Assembly: GCA_030447875.1 (NCBI GenBank)
Contig: JAUJOA010000007.1
Location: forward strand, 1-64,000
Length of the DNA: 64,000 bases
Direction of reading: 5' to 3'
From: Thermoleophilaceae bacterium
GTDB taxonomy: Bacteria > Actinomycetota > Thermoleophilia > Solirubrobacterales > Thermoleophilaceae
The notes beneath the pieces were generated by a model. That model was not told the DNA's origin and did not search any database. It saw only the letters and a program-made list of their open reading frames with translations. A program made the translations under genes and the position numbers. This document shows positions 28,007-34,669 of this stretch, piece by piece (positions within the stretch are counted from its first letter, which is position 1; every line of letters starts with the position of its first letter).

Positions 28007-28962
28007 GCCACTCCGCCTTCCTCGAGCGCGAGCGCCGCCGCCCCGAGCATGCCGGCCTCGACCCCGAACCCCGCCGGGACGATCCGCACGAGGTCCCGGC
28101 TCGGTCGCAGGGCTCGTTCGGCGACCACCTCACGGGCGGGTTCGAGCAGCAGCTCACCCGCCTCCATGACCCCGCCGCCGACGACCACGACCTCGGGATT
28201 GAAGGCGTTCACGAGGCCGGTGACTCCCGCCCCGAGCAGCCGGCCGGCGCGATGAACCACCGCCCGGGCCGTGGCGTCTCCCGCGCGCGCCGCCTGGGTC
28301 ACGAGCACCCCGGTCACCTCCTCGCCACGCACCAGCGCCCGACCGAGGGCCGAGTCGGGCTCCGCGCGAGCGGCCTGCGCCCCGTCGCGGGCGATCGCCG
28401 ACCCGGAGGCGACGGCCTCCAGGCACCCGCGCCCCGGACAGCTGCCGAAGCAATCGGGCCCGTCCACGTCGACCACCATGTGACCGAGCTCGGCGCCGGC
28501 GCCCATGCTGCCGCGGTAGACGCGGCCGTCGAGCACGAGCCCGCCGCCGATGCCGGTGCCGAGCGTGAGCAGCACGACGTCGTCGGCGCCGCGCGCCGCC
28601 CCGTAGCGCTGCTCGGCCAGGACTGCCGCGTTCGCGTCGTTGTCCACGTGGACCGGCAGGCCGACGCGCTCGCTCATGACCTCGCGGAAGGGAACGCCGT
28701 CGAGCGGCAGATGGACCGAGCTCAGCGAGACCCCGCGCGCGTGGTCCACCAGGGAGGGGATGCCGAACCCCACGGCCTCCACCTCCGGGGCGGCCGCCAG
28801 CGCCTCTTCGACGGACTCGACCATGGCGTCCAGCACCGCGGCTCGGTCCGCCGCGCCCCAGAGATGGTGGACGCGATGGTGCACCTCGAGATTGTCGTCG
28901 ACCACCCCACCGAGGAGCTTCGTGCCGCCGGCGTCGATCCCGATCACGCGCCGCCCCGACAT
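28003..28962 (-). CDS. ROK-family sugar kinase, probably glucokinase
   Basis: A 319-residue ROK protein. The ATP-binding motif is VIGIDAGGTKLLGGVVDD, the substrate region LPVHVDNDANAAVLAEQRYG contains the catalytic Asp, followed by LLTLGTGIGGGLVLDGRVYR and GAELGHMVVD (ExGH). The ROK zinc motif is CPGRGCLEAVASG. No N-terminal helix-turn-helix is present, so it is a kinase and not a repressor. ATG 28962 is preferred over a longer frame that overlaps the divergent LCP gene. Coupled to rsmI through an ATGA overlap. Glucose is the likely substrate but this is inference. Confidence 0.88.
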   Translation of the reverse strand: MSGRRVIGIDAGGTKLLGGVVDDNLEVHHRVHHLWGAADRAAVLDAMVESVEEALAAAPEVEAVGFGIPSLVDHARGVSLSSVHLPLDGVPFREVMSERVGLPVHVDNDANAAVLAEQRYGAARGADDVVLLTLGTGIGGGLVLDGRVYRGSMGAGAELGHMVVDVDGPDCFGSCPGRGCLEAVASGSAIARDGAQAARAEPDSALGRALVRGEEVTGVLVTQAARAGDATARAVVHRAGRLLGAGVTGLVNAFNPEVVVVGGGVMEAGELLLEPAREVVAERALRPSRDLVRIVPAGFGVEAGMLGAAALALEEGGVA

Positions 28963-28985
28963 CACGGGACGATATATACCTAGGG

Positions 28986-30059
28986 ATGCCCGACGACCGG
29001 CGCGGCCAGAGGCCCGACTACAAGGTCTATCGCTCCGGCGGACCGCTGGCGAAGACCAAGCCCAAGGAACGTGGCGGCGGGCTCCCTCGACCCGGCGGTC
29101 GGGACGACGACGGGCGCCCCGGCGACAAGCGAAGCGGCTGGAGCACACGCCGGAGGGTCCTCACCGCCCTGTTGGCGCTGCTTGGCGGATGGCTCCTGCT
29201 GTCGCTGGTGCTGTTCTTCGTGAGCGCGGGGACCGAGAAGGGCGTCTCGCCGCAGGCCGAGAGGGCCCTCTCCCCGGGGGGAAGCCTCTTGACGGGAAGC
29301 ACGATCCTCGTGCTCGGCTCGGACGAGCGCCCGGGCAACAACAAGACCGCACCGGGTGAGGGCGGGCGCGCCGACAGCATCCTCCTCCTACGCGTGGGCT
29401 TCGGAACCGTCAGGCGACTGTCGATCCTGCGCGACTCCCTGGCGGAGATACCCGGCGTCGGGCCTGACCGGATCAACTCCGCCTACGCGGTGGGCGGTCC
29501 GGAGCTCATGATCGAGACGGTCGAGAACTTCCTCGGGAACGGCCTCGAGATCAACCACCTCGTGGAGGTGAACCTGTCCCGGTTCCCGAAGCTGATCGAT
29601 TCGCTGGGCGGGGTCACGGTCGACAACAAGAGCAAGATCTGCTCGCCCGTGTTCGACAGCAACCTCACCGGCGAGTTCAACCTGGGCAAGGGCGAGCAGC
29701 AGCTGAGCGGTCCCGAGGCGCTCTCATACGCGCGCGTGCGCACGAACCCATGCGCTCCGGGCGAGGACGATCGCGCCAGGGCCGCGCGTCAGCAGCAGGT
29801 GGTGTCCGGGATCCGGGACCAGCTGCTCTCGCCGACCACCTTCTTCCGGCTGCCCTGGGTGAGCTGGCGGGCGCCGCGCACCATTCGCAGCGACCTCGAG
29901 GGCCCCGGCCTGTCAGCGCTGTTCGCGGACATCGTGACGGGGGGAACGGGCAAGACGCGCGTGCTGCAGCCCGACGAGACCTCGCTCAACGCCGGGGGCG
30001 CGCTGACCATCCCCGAGGAGGAGAGGGCGCAAGCGGTCGACGAGCTGCTGGGGAACTAG
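28986..30059 (+). CDS. LytR-CpsA-Psr (LCP) family glycopolymer ligase
   Basis: LCP proteins transfer glycopolymers from lipid carriers to the cell wall. The 357-residue protein has a cytoplasmic basic head (about 1-55), one membrane helix (VLTALLALLGGWLLLSLVLF), then the LCP domain: STILVLGSDERPG, GRADSILLLRVGFG, SILRDSLAEIPGVGPDRIN, YAVGGPELMIETVENFLG, FPKLIDSLGGVTVDN, and GPEALSYARVRT. The conserved Arg and Asp residues that bind the pyrophosphate lipid are present. Start is ATG 28986. It is divergent from the ROK kinase with only 23 bases between starts and overlaps the fmdB gene at the 3' end. Confidence 0.9.
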   Translation: MPDDRRGQRPDYKVYRSGGPLAKTKPKERGGGLPRPGGRDDDGRPGDKRSGWSTRRRVLTALLALLGGWLLLSLVLFFVSAGTEKGVSPQAERALSPGGSLLTGSTILVLGSDERPGNNKTAPGEGGRADSILLLRVGFGTVRRLSILRDSLAEIPGVGPDRINSAYAVGGPELMIETVENFLGNGLEINHLVEVNLSRFPKLIDSLGGVTVDNKSKICSPVFDSNLTGEFNLGKGEQQLSGPEALSYARVRTNPCAPGEDDRARAARQQQVVSGIRDQLLSPTTFFRLPWVSWRAPRTIRSDLEGPGLSALFADIVTGGTGKTRVLQPDETSLNAGGALTIPEEERAQAVDELLGN

Positions 30060-30391
30060 TCGGTCGCGCCGGACTTGGCCGCGCTCGACTCGGACTTCTT
30101 CCCGGAATCGGAGCCGGTGCCGCCCTTGGCGCCGTTGCTCTTGGCGTCGTCGCTCTTGGCGCCTTCCCTCTTCGCCCCGTCATCCGAGCCCGACTCGCCA
30201 CCCACACCGCTCTTCCGCTTGCCGTAGTCGGTCGTGTAGAAGCCCGACCCCTTGAAGTGGACGGCTATGGGCTGGAGCACGCGCTGCACCGGGGCCTCGC
30301 AGGTCGTGCAGGTGGAGACCGGGTCGTCGCTCATGCGCTGCAGAACCTCGAACGTATGGCCTCGGTCGCAGCGGTATTCGTAGAACGGCAT
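30056..30391 (-). CDS. FmdB-family zinc ribbon protein with Lys/Ser/Gly-rich tail
   Basis: The 111-residue protein starts MPFYEYRCDRGHTFEVLQRM and has a second cysteine pair STCTTCEAPVQRVL, forming the FmdB/CxxC-CxxC regulatory zinc ribbon. The segment FKGSGFYTTDYGKRKSG is the usual family follow-on. The rest (about residues 65-111) is a low-complexity Lys/Asp/Ser/Gly tail. It converges with the LCP gene (3' overlap of 4 bases) and is divergent from glyS. The role of this family is poorly defined. Regulation or metal binding is inferred. Confidence 0.85.
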   Translation of the reverse strand: MPFYEYRCDRGHTFEVLQRMSDDPVSTCTTCEAPVQRVLQPIAVHFKGSGFYTTDYGKRKSGVGGESGSDDGAKREGAKSDDAKSNGAKGGTGSDSGKKSESSAAKSGATD

Positions 30392-30414
30392 GGCACTCTC
30401 AGTATAGGAGTGCC
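30392..30414 (-). promoter_or_regulatory. -10-like box inside an inverted repeat just before fmdB start
   Basis: GGCACTC (30392-30398) and GAGTGCC (30408-30414) form a perfect 7-bp inverted repeat. On the minus strand its spacer contains TATACT, which resembles a sigma-70 -10 hexamer, only about 10 bases from the fmdB ATG. Transcription from it would give a nearly leaderless mRNA. No clear -35 is visible, so this is tentative. Confidence 0.35.
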
Positions 30415-30450
30415 GATCTACGGATTTGCGCCGCCGTTAGGGTTCGGCGC

Positions 30451-31815
30451 GTGGCGGCGACGAGAAAGGACGCGGCGACGATGGAGAAGATCGTCGCGCT
30501 CTGCAAGCGCCGCGGTTTCATCTTCCAGTCGTCGGAGATCTACGGCGGGCTCGCGTCGACCTACGACTACGGCCACTACGGCGTCCTGCTGAAGTCGAAC
30601 GTCAAGGGCGAGTGGTGGCGAGCGGTAGTCCAGGAGCGCGACGACATGGTCGCCCTCGACGCGGCGATCCTCATGCATCCGAAGACCTGGGAGGCGTCGG
30701 GGCACCTCGAGGGCTTCACCGACCCGCTCGTGCAGTGCCTCGGCGAGTGCAAGCGCCGCTGGCGTGAGGACCACCTGCGCGACGAGCAGGGCGACGGCGA
30801 GCTACGTTGCCCGGTCTGCGGGGGCGAGCTGTCGGAGCCGCGTCAGTTCAACCTCATGTTCGAGACCCATATGGGGCCCGTCGAGGACGAGGGCTCGCGC
30901 GTGTTCCTGCGTCCGGAGACCGCCCAGGGGATCTTCGTCAACTTCAAGAACGTCCTCCAGTTCGCGCGCAAGCGGCCGCCGTTCGGGATCGCGCAGATCG
31001 GCAAGGCGTTCCGGAACGAGATCACCCCCGGGAACTTCGTCTTCCGCACGCGCGAGTTCGAGCAGATGGAGATCGAGTTCTTCGTGCCCCCGAACGACGC
31101 CCCCGACTGGTACGGGACGTGGATGGAGGCTCGCATGCGCTGGTACACGGAGCTCGGCATCCGCCCCGATCATCTGCGACTGCGCGAGCACCGGCCCGAC
31201 GAGCTGTCGCACTACTCGAGCGCGACGTCTGACATCGAGTACCTGTTCCCCATGGGTTGGTCGGAGCTCGAGGGAATCGCCAACCGAGGCGATTTCGACC
31301 TGGCTCAGCACGCGGCGCACTCGGGCGAGAAGCTCGAGTACGTCGACTCGGCCACCGGCGAGCGCTACGTGCCCCACGTCGTGGAGCCGTCGGCGGGGGC
31401 GGATCGCGCCACGCTCGCGTTCATGGTGGACGCCTACGACGAGGAGGAGGTCGAGGGCCGCCAGCGGGTCGTGCTGAGGCTCCACCCGCGCCTGGCCCCC
31501 GTCAAGGTCGCCGTTCTTCCGCTCGTGAACAAGGACGGCCAGCCCGAGCGCGCGCGCGCGATCTACGAGGAGCTGCGCGGCCGTATGCCGGCGGAGTACG
31601 ACGCGGGCGGATCGATCGGCAAGCGCTACCGGCGCCAGGACGAGATCGGCACGCCGTGGGGCGTGACGGTGGACCACCAGACGATGGAGGACGCCACGGT
31701 CACGCTGCGCGACCGCGACTCGCTCGAGCAGTCGCGCGTCGCGATCGATTGTCTCGGCGACGAGCTGGCGCGCCGCCTGGCGGCGTCCTGGCTCACGCCG
31801 AAGACGAGCGGCTGA
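30451..31815 (+). CDS. glyS: glycyl-tRNA synthetase, dimeric class II type
   Basis: A 454-residue single-chain GlyRS (alpha-2 type). Start GTG 30451 gives MAATRKDAATMEKIVALCKR. Seen: GFIFQSSEIYGGLASTYDYG, CPVCGGELSEPRQFNLMF (a CxxC pair in the insertion), motif 2 PPFGIAQIGKAFRNEITPG with FRTREFEQMEIEFF, motif 3-like glycine-rich EPSAGADRATLAFM, and a C-terminal anticodon-binding domain (PVKVAVLPLVNKDGQPERA). Length fits the family. It is divergent from fmdB and followed after about 40 bases by an alpha/beta hydrolase. Confidence 0.96.
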   Translation: MAATRKDAATMEKIVALCKRRGFIFQSSEIYGGLASTYDYGHYGVLLKSNVKGEWWRAVVQERDDMVALDAAILMHPKTWEASGHLEGFTDPLVQCLGECKRRWREDHLRDEQGDGELRCPVCGGELSEPRQFNLMFETHMGPVEDEGSRVFLRPETAQGIFVNFKNVLQFARKRPPFGIAQIGKAFRNEITPGNFVFRTREFEQMEIEFFVPPNDAPDWYGTWMEARMRWYTELGIRPDHLRLREHRPDELSHYSSATSDIEYLFPMGWSELEGIANRGDFDLAQHAAHSGEKLEYVDSATGERYVPHVVEPSAGADRATLAFMVDAYDEEEVEGRQRVVLRLHPRLAPVKVAVLPLVNKDGQPERARAIYEELRGRMPAEYDAGGSIGKRYRRQDEIGTPWGVTVDHQTMEDATVTLRDRDSLEQSRVAIDCLGDELARRLAASWLTPKTSG

Positions 31816-31855
31816 GCAAGCCGCGTCGCCCGCGTGGGGTAGATTTTCTCCCTGC

Positions 31856-32710
31856 GTGCAGCCGCTCTTCGAGCACCGGCTCACCCTGGCGGGCTACGAG
31901 ACGCGCGCCCTCGAGCTCGAGGGAGACGGCGCGCCGCTGCTGCTCCTGCACGGCTGGGCCGACAGCGCCGACACGTGGCGCATCGTGCTCGACCGGCTCG
32001 GACGTGGTGACCGCCGCGCGATCGCCCTGGACATGCCGGGGTTCGGCGCCGCGTCGCGCCTCAAGTCGGGTCCCGTGCTGCCCCAGCTCGACCGCTTCGC
32101 GCAGGCAGCGCTGGAGTACCTGGCGCCCGACGGGGGCGCCGTCGTGGCCGGGAACTCGCTCGGCGGCTGCGTGGCCATGCGTCTGGCCGAGCGGCCCGAC
32201 CTGGAGCTCGCGGGTGTGGTGCCCGTGGCTCCGGCGGGTCTCGACATGGCGCGCTGGTTCGTGCTCGTGGAGCGCGACCCGATACTGCGCACGCTGCTGG
32301 CCGCGCCGCTTCCCGTGCCCGGCTCCGTCCTTCGCTCGGCGGTTGCAGAGGTCTACAGGCGCCTGGCGTTCGCGCGTCCGAGGAGCATCGATCCCAGGGT
32401 TGCGGCCACCTTCGCGAGCCACCTGTCCGATCGGGCGTCGATCGGGCGCCGCCTGGAGGTCGGGCGCCGCCTGCTAGCTGAGCTGCGCGATCCGTTCGAC
32501 CTGGAGCGCGTGGCGTGCCCGGTGCTGCTCGTCTGGGGTCGTCAGGACCTGCTGGTCTTTCAGGCCGGCGCCGGGCGCGTCCTGGCGACCGTGCCCGACG
32601 GTCGGCTCGTCGTTCTCGACGACTGTGGCCACTGCCCTCAGCTCGAGGCGGCCGAGCGCTTCACCGAGCTGCTTCGAGACTTCCCCTCGCCGCTCGTGCG
32701 CGCCGCCTGA
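31856..32710 (+). CDS. alpha/beta hydrolase
   Basis: A 284-residue cytoplasmic hydrolase from GTG 31856 (MQPLFEHRLTLAGYET). The oxyanion-hole region is LLLLHGWADSADTWRIV, the nucleophile elbow is VVAGNSLGGCVAMRLAE (Ser in GNSLGG), and the acid and histidine of the triad are in LLVWGRQDLLVF and DDCGHCPQLEAAERF. A cap domain lies between about residues 120 and 200. Substrate is unknown. Esterase or C-C hydrolase activity are both possible. Its 3' end overlaps the convergent XRE regulator by about 70 bases. Confidence 0.85.
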   Translation: MQPLFEHRLTLAGYETRALELEGDGAPLLLLHGWADSADTWRIVLDRLGRGDRRAIALDMPGFGAASRLKSGPVLPQLDRFAQAALEYLAPDGGAVVAGNSLGGCVAMRLAERPDLELAGVVPVAPAGLDMARWFVLVERDPILRTLLAAPLPVPGSVLRSAVAEVYRRLAFARPRSIDPRVAATFASHLSDRASIGRRLEVGRRLLAELRDPFDLERVACPVLLVWGRQDLLVFQAGAGRVLATVPDGRLVVLDDCGHCPQLEAAERFTELLRDFPSPLVRAA

Positions 32711-33114
32711 GCACGGCACACCCGGCCGATCGCCTCGTCGGGCGTCAGGCCGAGCCGCCGGGTGACCTTGACCAACGTCATCTCCGCCTCTGTTACCTCC
32801 CTTTGAGCATCGTCGGGGCCGAGCAGTCGACCCGGCGCGACCTGAAGCACGTCCGCGATGGCCAGGTAGACGTACAGCGGCGCCGTGGCCCACCCGCGCT
32901 CGAGCCTTGAGATGTAGCCGGGGCTATAGCCACCGCCGCCGGGCTTCTCCAGGAGGCGCGCGAGCTGCACGAGCGTCAGGCCGCGAGCGTTCCGGAGTCG
33001 CCTGATGCGGTCGCCGACGACCACCGCCCACTCACAGAAGTAGGGGTCCGCCCAGCGAGGCCCGCCCTGATAACCGAGCTGAAGGCTGTTCACGTGGATC
33101 CTGTGCCGCCCCAT
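32638..33114 (-). CDS. XRE-family helix-turn-helix regulator
   Basis: About 158 residues from ATG 33114 (MGRHRIHVNSLQLGYQ). A GTG seven codons in, with AGGA upstream, is an alternative start. The HTH is clear: VVGDRIRRLRNARGLTLVQL ARLLEKPGGGGYSPGYISRL ERGWATAPLYVYLAIADVL. A C-terminal part with EAEMTLVKVTRRLGLTPDEA follows and may bind a ligand or partner. The gene's upstream region contains the second palindromic repeat (33155-33237), so transcription may cross or be affected by it. Targets are unknown. Confidence 0.7.
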   Translation of the reverse strand: MGRHRIHVNSLQLGYQGGPRWADPYFCEWAVVVGDRIRRLRNARGLTLVQLARLLEKPGGGGYSPGYISRLERGWATAPLYVYLAIADVLQVAPGRLLGPDDAQREVTEAEMTLVKVTRRLGLTPDEAIGRVCRAQAARTSGEGKSRSSSVKRSAASS

Positions 33115-33154
33115 GCAGTGACGGCAAGCGCTGTTCGCCGGCGCCCTCTCCCCT

Positions 33155-33237
33155 CGCTGGCGCTTTACGACAACGAATGTTCGTCCCACGCAACTTTCTT
33201 GCGTGGGACGCAACTTCGGATTCGTAAACCGCCAGCG
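33155..33237. repeat. palindromic interspersed repeat, copy 2 (83 bp, best-preserved)
   Basis: Outer arms CGCTGGCGCTTTACGA (33155-33170) and TCGTAAACCGCCAGCG (33222-33237) pair at 15 of 16 positions. The inner hairpin CGTCCCACGCAA, loop CTTTC, TTGCGTGGGACG pairs at 12 of 12. The same length, arms and loop occur at 6879-6961, about 26 kb away. The element lies between the TetR stop and the XRE start. Compensatory differences between the copies in the inner stem suggest that the fold is conserved. Confidence 0.85.
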
Positions 33238-33368
33238 TCCTCGTGAAGAGCAGCGGATCGCCACGTCCTTGTGCAACCTGTGGCTTTCCGAGCCGTCAGC
33301 CCCCCCGGGCGCCGCGTGGGCCGGCGGGCCTACGGCTATCCGAGGCCGAGAGCGCCGCCGCAGCGGGG

Positions 33369-34004
33369 TCAGCCGGAGTCGCCCAGGAGGAAGCGCGCGG
33401 TGAGGATCCCCGCCCGAAACGCCTCCGAGGCATCCCACGCGGGATCGGAGAGCAGTTGGAGAGCCACGCCGTCGCCCATGGCGAGCAGCACCGAGGCGAC
33501 TCCGTCGGCGTCGCCGCGCAAGCTCACCACCCCGTCGTCCTGCTTGGCCCTGAGAGCCGCGGCCACCTGGTCGCGGACCTTGCGGTAGAGCTCCGCCATC
33601 TCCTCGCGCAGCTCCTCGTTGTGCCGTGACGCGCTGAAGAGCTCGAAGACCAGCGCGTACGCGCCCGGGTCGTGCTCGACGAGGTCCTCGAGGTGCTGCA
33701 CCAGCACGGCCACGATGGCGTCGACCGAACCGGCGGCCGACATCCCCTCCTCGAGCGCATCCATCCTGATGTCGCAGTCGTGGCGCACCACCTCCACGAG
33801 CAGGCGCTCCTTTGAGCCGAAGTAGTAATGGAGAAGGCCCCGGGAGACGCCCGCCTCCTGCGCGACATGGTCGAACGTCGAGCCGGCCGCCCCGCGCAGG
33901 CCGACGCTGGCTCGCATGGCGCTCACGATCCGCTGAGCCTTCTCGCCGTCGAGCCGCCGACGGCCCTGGCCGAGCTCGCTGGCCACCTGTGTCGAAGCCT
34001 CCAC
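33369..34004 (-). CDS. TetR/AcrR-family transcriptional regulator
   Basis: The protein has about 211 residues from GTG 34004 (VEASTQVASELG). A longer frame from 34046 exists. The N-terminal HTH is EKAQRIVSAMRASVGLRGAA GSTFDHVAQEAGVSRGLLHY YFGSKERLLVEV, a textbook TetR motif. The C-terminal ligand-binding domain is all-helical (ALVFELFSASRHNEELREEM). It is separated from the gene upstream by a strong terminator (34068-34093), so it has its own promoter. Its likely targets are nearby but cannot be named. Confidence 0.88.
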   Translation of the reverse strand: MEASTQVASELGQGRRRLDGEKAQRIVSAMRASVGLRGAAGSTFDHVAQEAGVSRGLLHYYFGSKERLLVEVVRHDCDIRMDALEEGMSAAGSVDAIVAVLVQHLEDLVEHDPGAYALVFELFSASRHNEELREEMAELYRKVRDQVAAALRAKQDDGVVSLRGDADGVASVLLAMGDGVALQLLSDPAWDASEAFRAGILTARFLLGDSG

Positions 34005-34067
34005 GGATGGCAGCCTAGCTGTCCCGCCCGCGTTTCCCGGCCCCATAGCTGCCCGGGCTCGTCAACG

Positions 34068-34093
34068 AAAAAGGCGCCCCGAAGGGCGCCTTT
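34068..34093 (-). terminator. intrinsic terminator for the 34119-34586 gene
   Basis: AAAGGCGCCC, loop CGAA, GGGCGCCTTT is a perfect 10-bp hairpin. On the minus strand it is followed by a run of five T, the right layout to end the transcript of the hypothetical gene just upstream. The other strand has three T, so it may also work in reverse. Confidence 0.85.
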
Positions 34094-34118
34094 CCGACAA
34101 TCGATCGGATGGCCGCGG

Positions 34119-34586
34119 CTAGGTCGTGGACGCCGCCGGCTCGCTCGCTGCGCTCGGAGAGGTGGTCGAGGTGTACTCGAACTCCTCCTCGGCACCGAAC
34201 AGCGCGTCGAGGACCTTCTTGCGCACGTCCTCGCTCAAAGCGACTGCAGCCACCGCGCCGACGATCGCGACGAGCAGCAGCTTCCCGAGCCGCCCGCGCT
34301 TGCGCTTGCGCTTGGCGCCCCGAAGCGTGTTGGCGGCGTCTCGAAAGGACTCGGCCGCCTCCTTCAGCTCGCGCTGGGTCTTCTTGTCGTCCAAGATCGC
34401 CTTCGCCGGCCCCTTGCCGTTGGCGATCCGCCCGTAGGCCTTCTTGCTCGCCTGGAAGGCGTCGGCCAGGTTCTCTCGCAGGCCCTCGTCCTCGATGAGG
34501 CGCTGCACGTAGACGTTCGAGCGAGCCGCCTTGCCCGCCGCCACCGCTCCGGCGCCCGCACTCGCGGCCTTCTTCTTAGCTGCCAT
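34119..34586 (-). CDS. conserved hypothetical protein with basic head and one membrane helix
   Basis: A 155-residue protein beginning MAAKKKAASAGAGAVAAGKA. A helical, charged part (YVQRLIEDEGLRENLADAF, AYGRIANGKGPAKAILDDKK) is followed by a basic patch RGAKRKRKRGRLGK, then a hydrophobic helix LLLVAIVGAVAAVALSEDV, and an acidic, Ser/Thr-rich tail. This looks like a single-pass membrane protein with a cytoplasmic N-terminus. It has its own terminator downstream and lies just downstream of lon on the same strand. I recognise no family. Confidence 0.65.
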   Translation of the reverse strand: MAAKKKAASAGAGAVAAGKAARSNVYVQRLIEDEGLRENLADAFQASKKAYGRIANGKGPAKAILDDKKTQRELKEAAESFRDAANTLRGAKRKRKRGRLGKLLLVAIVGAVAAVALSEDVRKKVLDALFGAEEEFEYTSTTSPSAASEPAASTT

Positions 34587-34669
34587 GACTCTCCTCGCGA
34601 TCCGCTTACGCTCGCGACGAGCATACCCGGAGCCAGCAGGCCAAACACCTCCGGTGCATCGCTGCCTTC

